Of a DNA stretch of 64,000 bases, positions 61,997-64,000 are shown in pieces. The DNA lies in contig NZ_BDAV01000018.1 in the NCBI RefSeq assembly GCF_001612635.1, positions 1-64,000 of the forward strand. The letters are read 5' to 3'. A program made the translations under genes and the position numbers. Every line of letters begins with the position of its first letter. Position 1 is the first letter of the stretch. The notes below the pieces were generated by a model. It made no database searches, had not been told where the DNA came from, and saw only the letters and a program-made list of their open reading frames with translations. The stretch comes from Nocardia africana NBRC 100379 (lineage in GTDB: Bacteria > Actinomycetota > Actinomycetes > Mycobacteriales > Mycobacteriaceae).

Positions 61997-64000
61997 ATGA
62001 AGTACGCGTTACGCGCCACAGTTGCCGCCGTCGCCGCGTCGGTGACCGTCCCGTTCTTCGCCACTCCGGCCCAGGCCGGGCCCGTCGCCACCGGGCCGGA
62101 CGGTGGTGCCGCCGGTGCCGCGTGGACCGCGACCGAGGACGGCCCGCAGCAGTATCCGAATATCCACATCGACTGGGATGTGCCGATCACCATGAGCGAC
62201 GGCACGGTGCTGAAGGGCAACGTGTACCGGCCCGCCGATGCCGCCAGCCGTCCGGTCGACACCCGCACGCCGGTCGTCGTGAACATGACGCCCTACACCA
62301 AACTGGTGTCGAATCTGGCCGACCACGCGGGCTCGGTTCCAGGCCTGTCCGATGCCCTGCTGGGGCTGTTCCGTCAGATCGACATGAGTGGCACCCCGCT
62401 GTCCGGGGTCACCGATCTGACCAAGGCTTTCGGCGGGGGTGAGCTCCGCAATTTCTCCGTCGACCGGCAGTTGATCAAGAGCGGTTACACCCAGGTCGTC
62501 GTCGATGTCCGCGGCACCGGCTTCTCGCAGGGCGAATGGGATATGTTGCGGCAGCGCGAGCAGCAGGACACCGTCGAGGTGATCGACTGGGCGTCGCGGC
62601 AACCGTGGTCGGACGGCAAGGTCGGGATGACCGGCATCTCCTATTCGGGCATCAACCAGGTCCAGGTGGCGGAGAAACAGCCGCCCGCGCTGAAGGCGAT
62701 CTTCCCGGTGGTGCCGGGCAGCGATCTGGTCGACGATGTGCTCGCCCCCGGCGGCGGGTTCGGGTTCAACTTCATCCCGCTGTGGCTCACCGCGATCAAC
62801 ACGCTCAAATGGGTGCCGGACGTCCAGTCGATCGTGACCGGGAAATTCGACACCACGTGGCTGAACGACCGGATCAGCGATCCGTACACCTATATGGACG
62901 TGCTGCTGAGCGCCTACACCAACACCGATATGAACTCCCTCGATCCGCGGGTGAAGGACATGTTGAACGACGTGTCCTCGCAACGGCAGGCGTGGATCGG
63001 TGACCCGGGCCGGATTCAGGTGCCGACCTTCGTCACCGGCGGGTGGCACGATCTGTTCACCTACTCCGAATCCAAGATCTACAACCAGATCCCGTTGCCG
63101 CCCGGGCAGAAGCAGCTGCTCATGGGCAACACCTACCATCTCAACTCGGGCAACGAGTACGGCAAGCCCGGCCTGCCGCCGCGGCTGGATGTCCTGCAGC
63201 GCGCGTGGTTCGACAAGTGGCTCAAGGGAATCGACAACGGCATCGACACCTACGGTCCGGTGACGTTGCGCGAACAGGGCGGCGGCTGGGTCACCCACGG
63301 CGGTTTCGGGCCGTCGGCGCCGGCCGAGGAGGCGGCGAAGTATCGCCGCATGTACCTGTCCGCTGATCGCAGCGGTACCGCGAACAGCGTCTACGACGGT
63401 TCGCTGACCGGCGAATTCACCGGTGCGCCGACGCGGCTGACGGTGGCGCCCGGTCTGACCACGGTGTGCTCCAACGATGCCGCGCAGGCCACCGCCGGCG
63501 TGCTCGCGATCATCAACGGCTGCGCCGCGGACTCGCGCATCGCGGAGACCGGCGCGCTCACCTTCACCAGTGCGCCGGTCGCGGGACAGACCACGATCTC
63601 GGGCCCGATCGCGGTGCGGCTCAACACGGTTCAGGACGCCGCCGACGGGTACTGGACGGTGACGGTGAACGACGTCGCGCCCGACGGGCAGTCGACGGTG
63701 CTGTCCTCGGGACAGTTGATGGCCTCGCTGCGCGAGGTCGACGAGGCGAACAGCACTCGTTCCGAGAACGGCGACTACACCGATCCGCGGGCCTACACCT
63801 CGCTGGACAAGCGCCGGCCCACGGTTCCCGGTGAGGTCACCGAGTTGAATATCGCCCTGCCCGCCACCCGGGCCGTGCTCGCGCCGGGCCATCGCCTGCG
63901 GGTGGACGTGTTCGCCGGCAACTTCCCCAAGGGCCTGCCGATCGCGCCGATGCTCGCCGACACCGGCCTGAAACCCGAACACCTGCAGCTGGATCCGAAT
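61997..64000 (+). CDS. Secreted CocE/NonD family hydrolase (partial, runs off right edge)
   Basis: The 668 visible residues start with a signal peptide (MKYALRATVAAVAASVTVPF, cleavage after PAQA near 27). The X-Pro dipeptidyl peptidase S15/CocE catalytic domain has PYTKLVS, VVVDVRGTGFSQGEWD and the nucleophile Ser in MTGISYSGINQ, with a likely His in GNTYHLNSG. A C-terminal jelly-roll domain follows, still incomplete at the window end. Expected activity is extracellular ester or amide hydrolysis. GAGAGG lies upstream of ATG 61997. Confidence 0.9.
   Translation, partial: MKYALRATVAAVAASVTVPFFATPAQAGPVATGPDGGAAGAAWTATEDGPQQYPNIHIDWDVPITMSDGTVLKGNVYRPADAASRPVDTRTPVVVNMTPYTKLVSNLADHAGSVPGLSDALLGLFRQIDMSGTPLSGVTDLTKAFGGGELRNFSVDRQLIKSGYTQVVVDVRGTGFSQGEWDMLRQREQQDTVEVIDWASRQPWSDGKVGMTGISYSGINQVQVAEKQPPALKAIFPVVPGSDLVDDVLAPGGGFGFNFIPLWLTAINTLKWVPDVQSIVTGKFDTTWLNDRISDPYTYMDVLLSAYTNTDMNSLDPRVKDMLNDVSSQRQAWIGDPGRIQVPTFVTGGWHDLFTYSESKIYNQIPLPPGQKQLLMGNTYHLNSGNEYGKPGLPPRLDVLQRAWFDKWLKGIDNGIDTYGPVTLREQGGGWVTHGGFGPSAPAEEAAKYRRMYLSADRSGTANSVYDGSLTGEFTGAPTRLTVAPGLTTVCSNDAAQATAGVLAIINGCAADSRIAETGALTFTSAPVAGQTTISGPIAVRLNTVQDAADGYWTVTVNDVAPDGQSTVLSSGQLMASLREVDEANSTRSENGDYTDPRAYTSLDKRRPTVPGEVTELNIALPATRAVLAPGHRLRVDVFAGNFPKGLPIAPMLADTGLKPEHLQLDPN

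Noticed and set aside
62009..63982. Long minus-strand frame opposite the CocE-type hydrolase
   Set aside because: Low-complexity His/Arg/Gly/Val composition typical of antisense frames in high-GC DNA; the plus strand has signal peptide and catalytic motifs.

Overview
The window is high-GC actinobacterial DNA, most likely from Nocardia or a close relative. Three kinds of evidence support this. There is mycothiol (mshA), HbhA and ESX-associated machinery. There is a second-copy type RNA polymerase beta gene (rpoB2). And from about 13.4 kb to the right the gene order follows the Mycobacterium tuberculosis Rv0467-Rv0489 segment (icl, fadB2, TetR, DUF445, HTH, hbhA, DUF2516, deoC, murB, lprQ, SDR, mshA, YbjN, gpm1), with insertions. 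No rRNA, tRNA, CRISPR array, prophage or insertion sequence was seen.

Left part (1-12963). The 5' two thirds of rpoB2 runs off the left edge on the minus strand and carries Asn at the classical rifampicin position His526. A carbohydrate ABC importer (two permeases and a lipoprotein binding protein, no ATPase) is divergent from a tightly overlapped plus-strand operon: SIS-domain deaminase/isomerase, ROK kinase, NagA deacetylase and PfkB-type sugar-phosphate kinase. Together they look like uptake and breakdown of an N-acetylated amino sugar. A small membrane protein, an XdhC-type protein and a secreted lipase follow.

Middle (13467-33198). Isocitrate lyase and FadB2 are followed by a full-length MetE homologue that has lost three of four zinc ligands and the conserved catalytic His. 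Then come an orphan MT0933-type antitoxin, an aldehyde dehydrogenase/GMC oxidoreductase pair, a secreted beta-propeller, a TetR gene sharing a palindromic operator region with a PapA-like acyltransferase (which has an octapeptide-repeat tail), an alcohol dehydrogenase, a ZIP transporter, an HtrA-type protease, a VKOR-DsbA oxidative folding pair, PPK2, and a three-gene ESX-associated cluster (EspG plus PPE-like and PE-like partners).

Right part (33345-64000). A methyltransferase and a broken AurF-like diiron oxygenase lead into a trans-acting enoyl reductase, an ABC1 kinase and the mycobacteria-like block. Two paralogous alpha/beta hydrolases and purU are inserted between the DUF2516 gene and deoC. 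Both hydrolase promoters contain an identical 16-bp palindrome, and related sequence covers the promoter of the nearby XRE regulator, which suggests a small local regulon. The block continues with cell-wall (murB, L,D-transpeptidase) and mycothiol genes, a UPF0324 transporter with an unlisted 53-residue membrane partner, an MbcA/RES toxin-antitoxin module with its own operator, gpmA, and a secreted CocE/NonD hydrolase cut off by the right edge. Strong GC hairpins close many of the transcription units.
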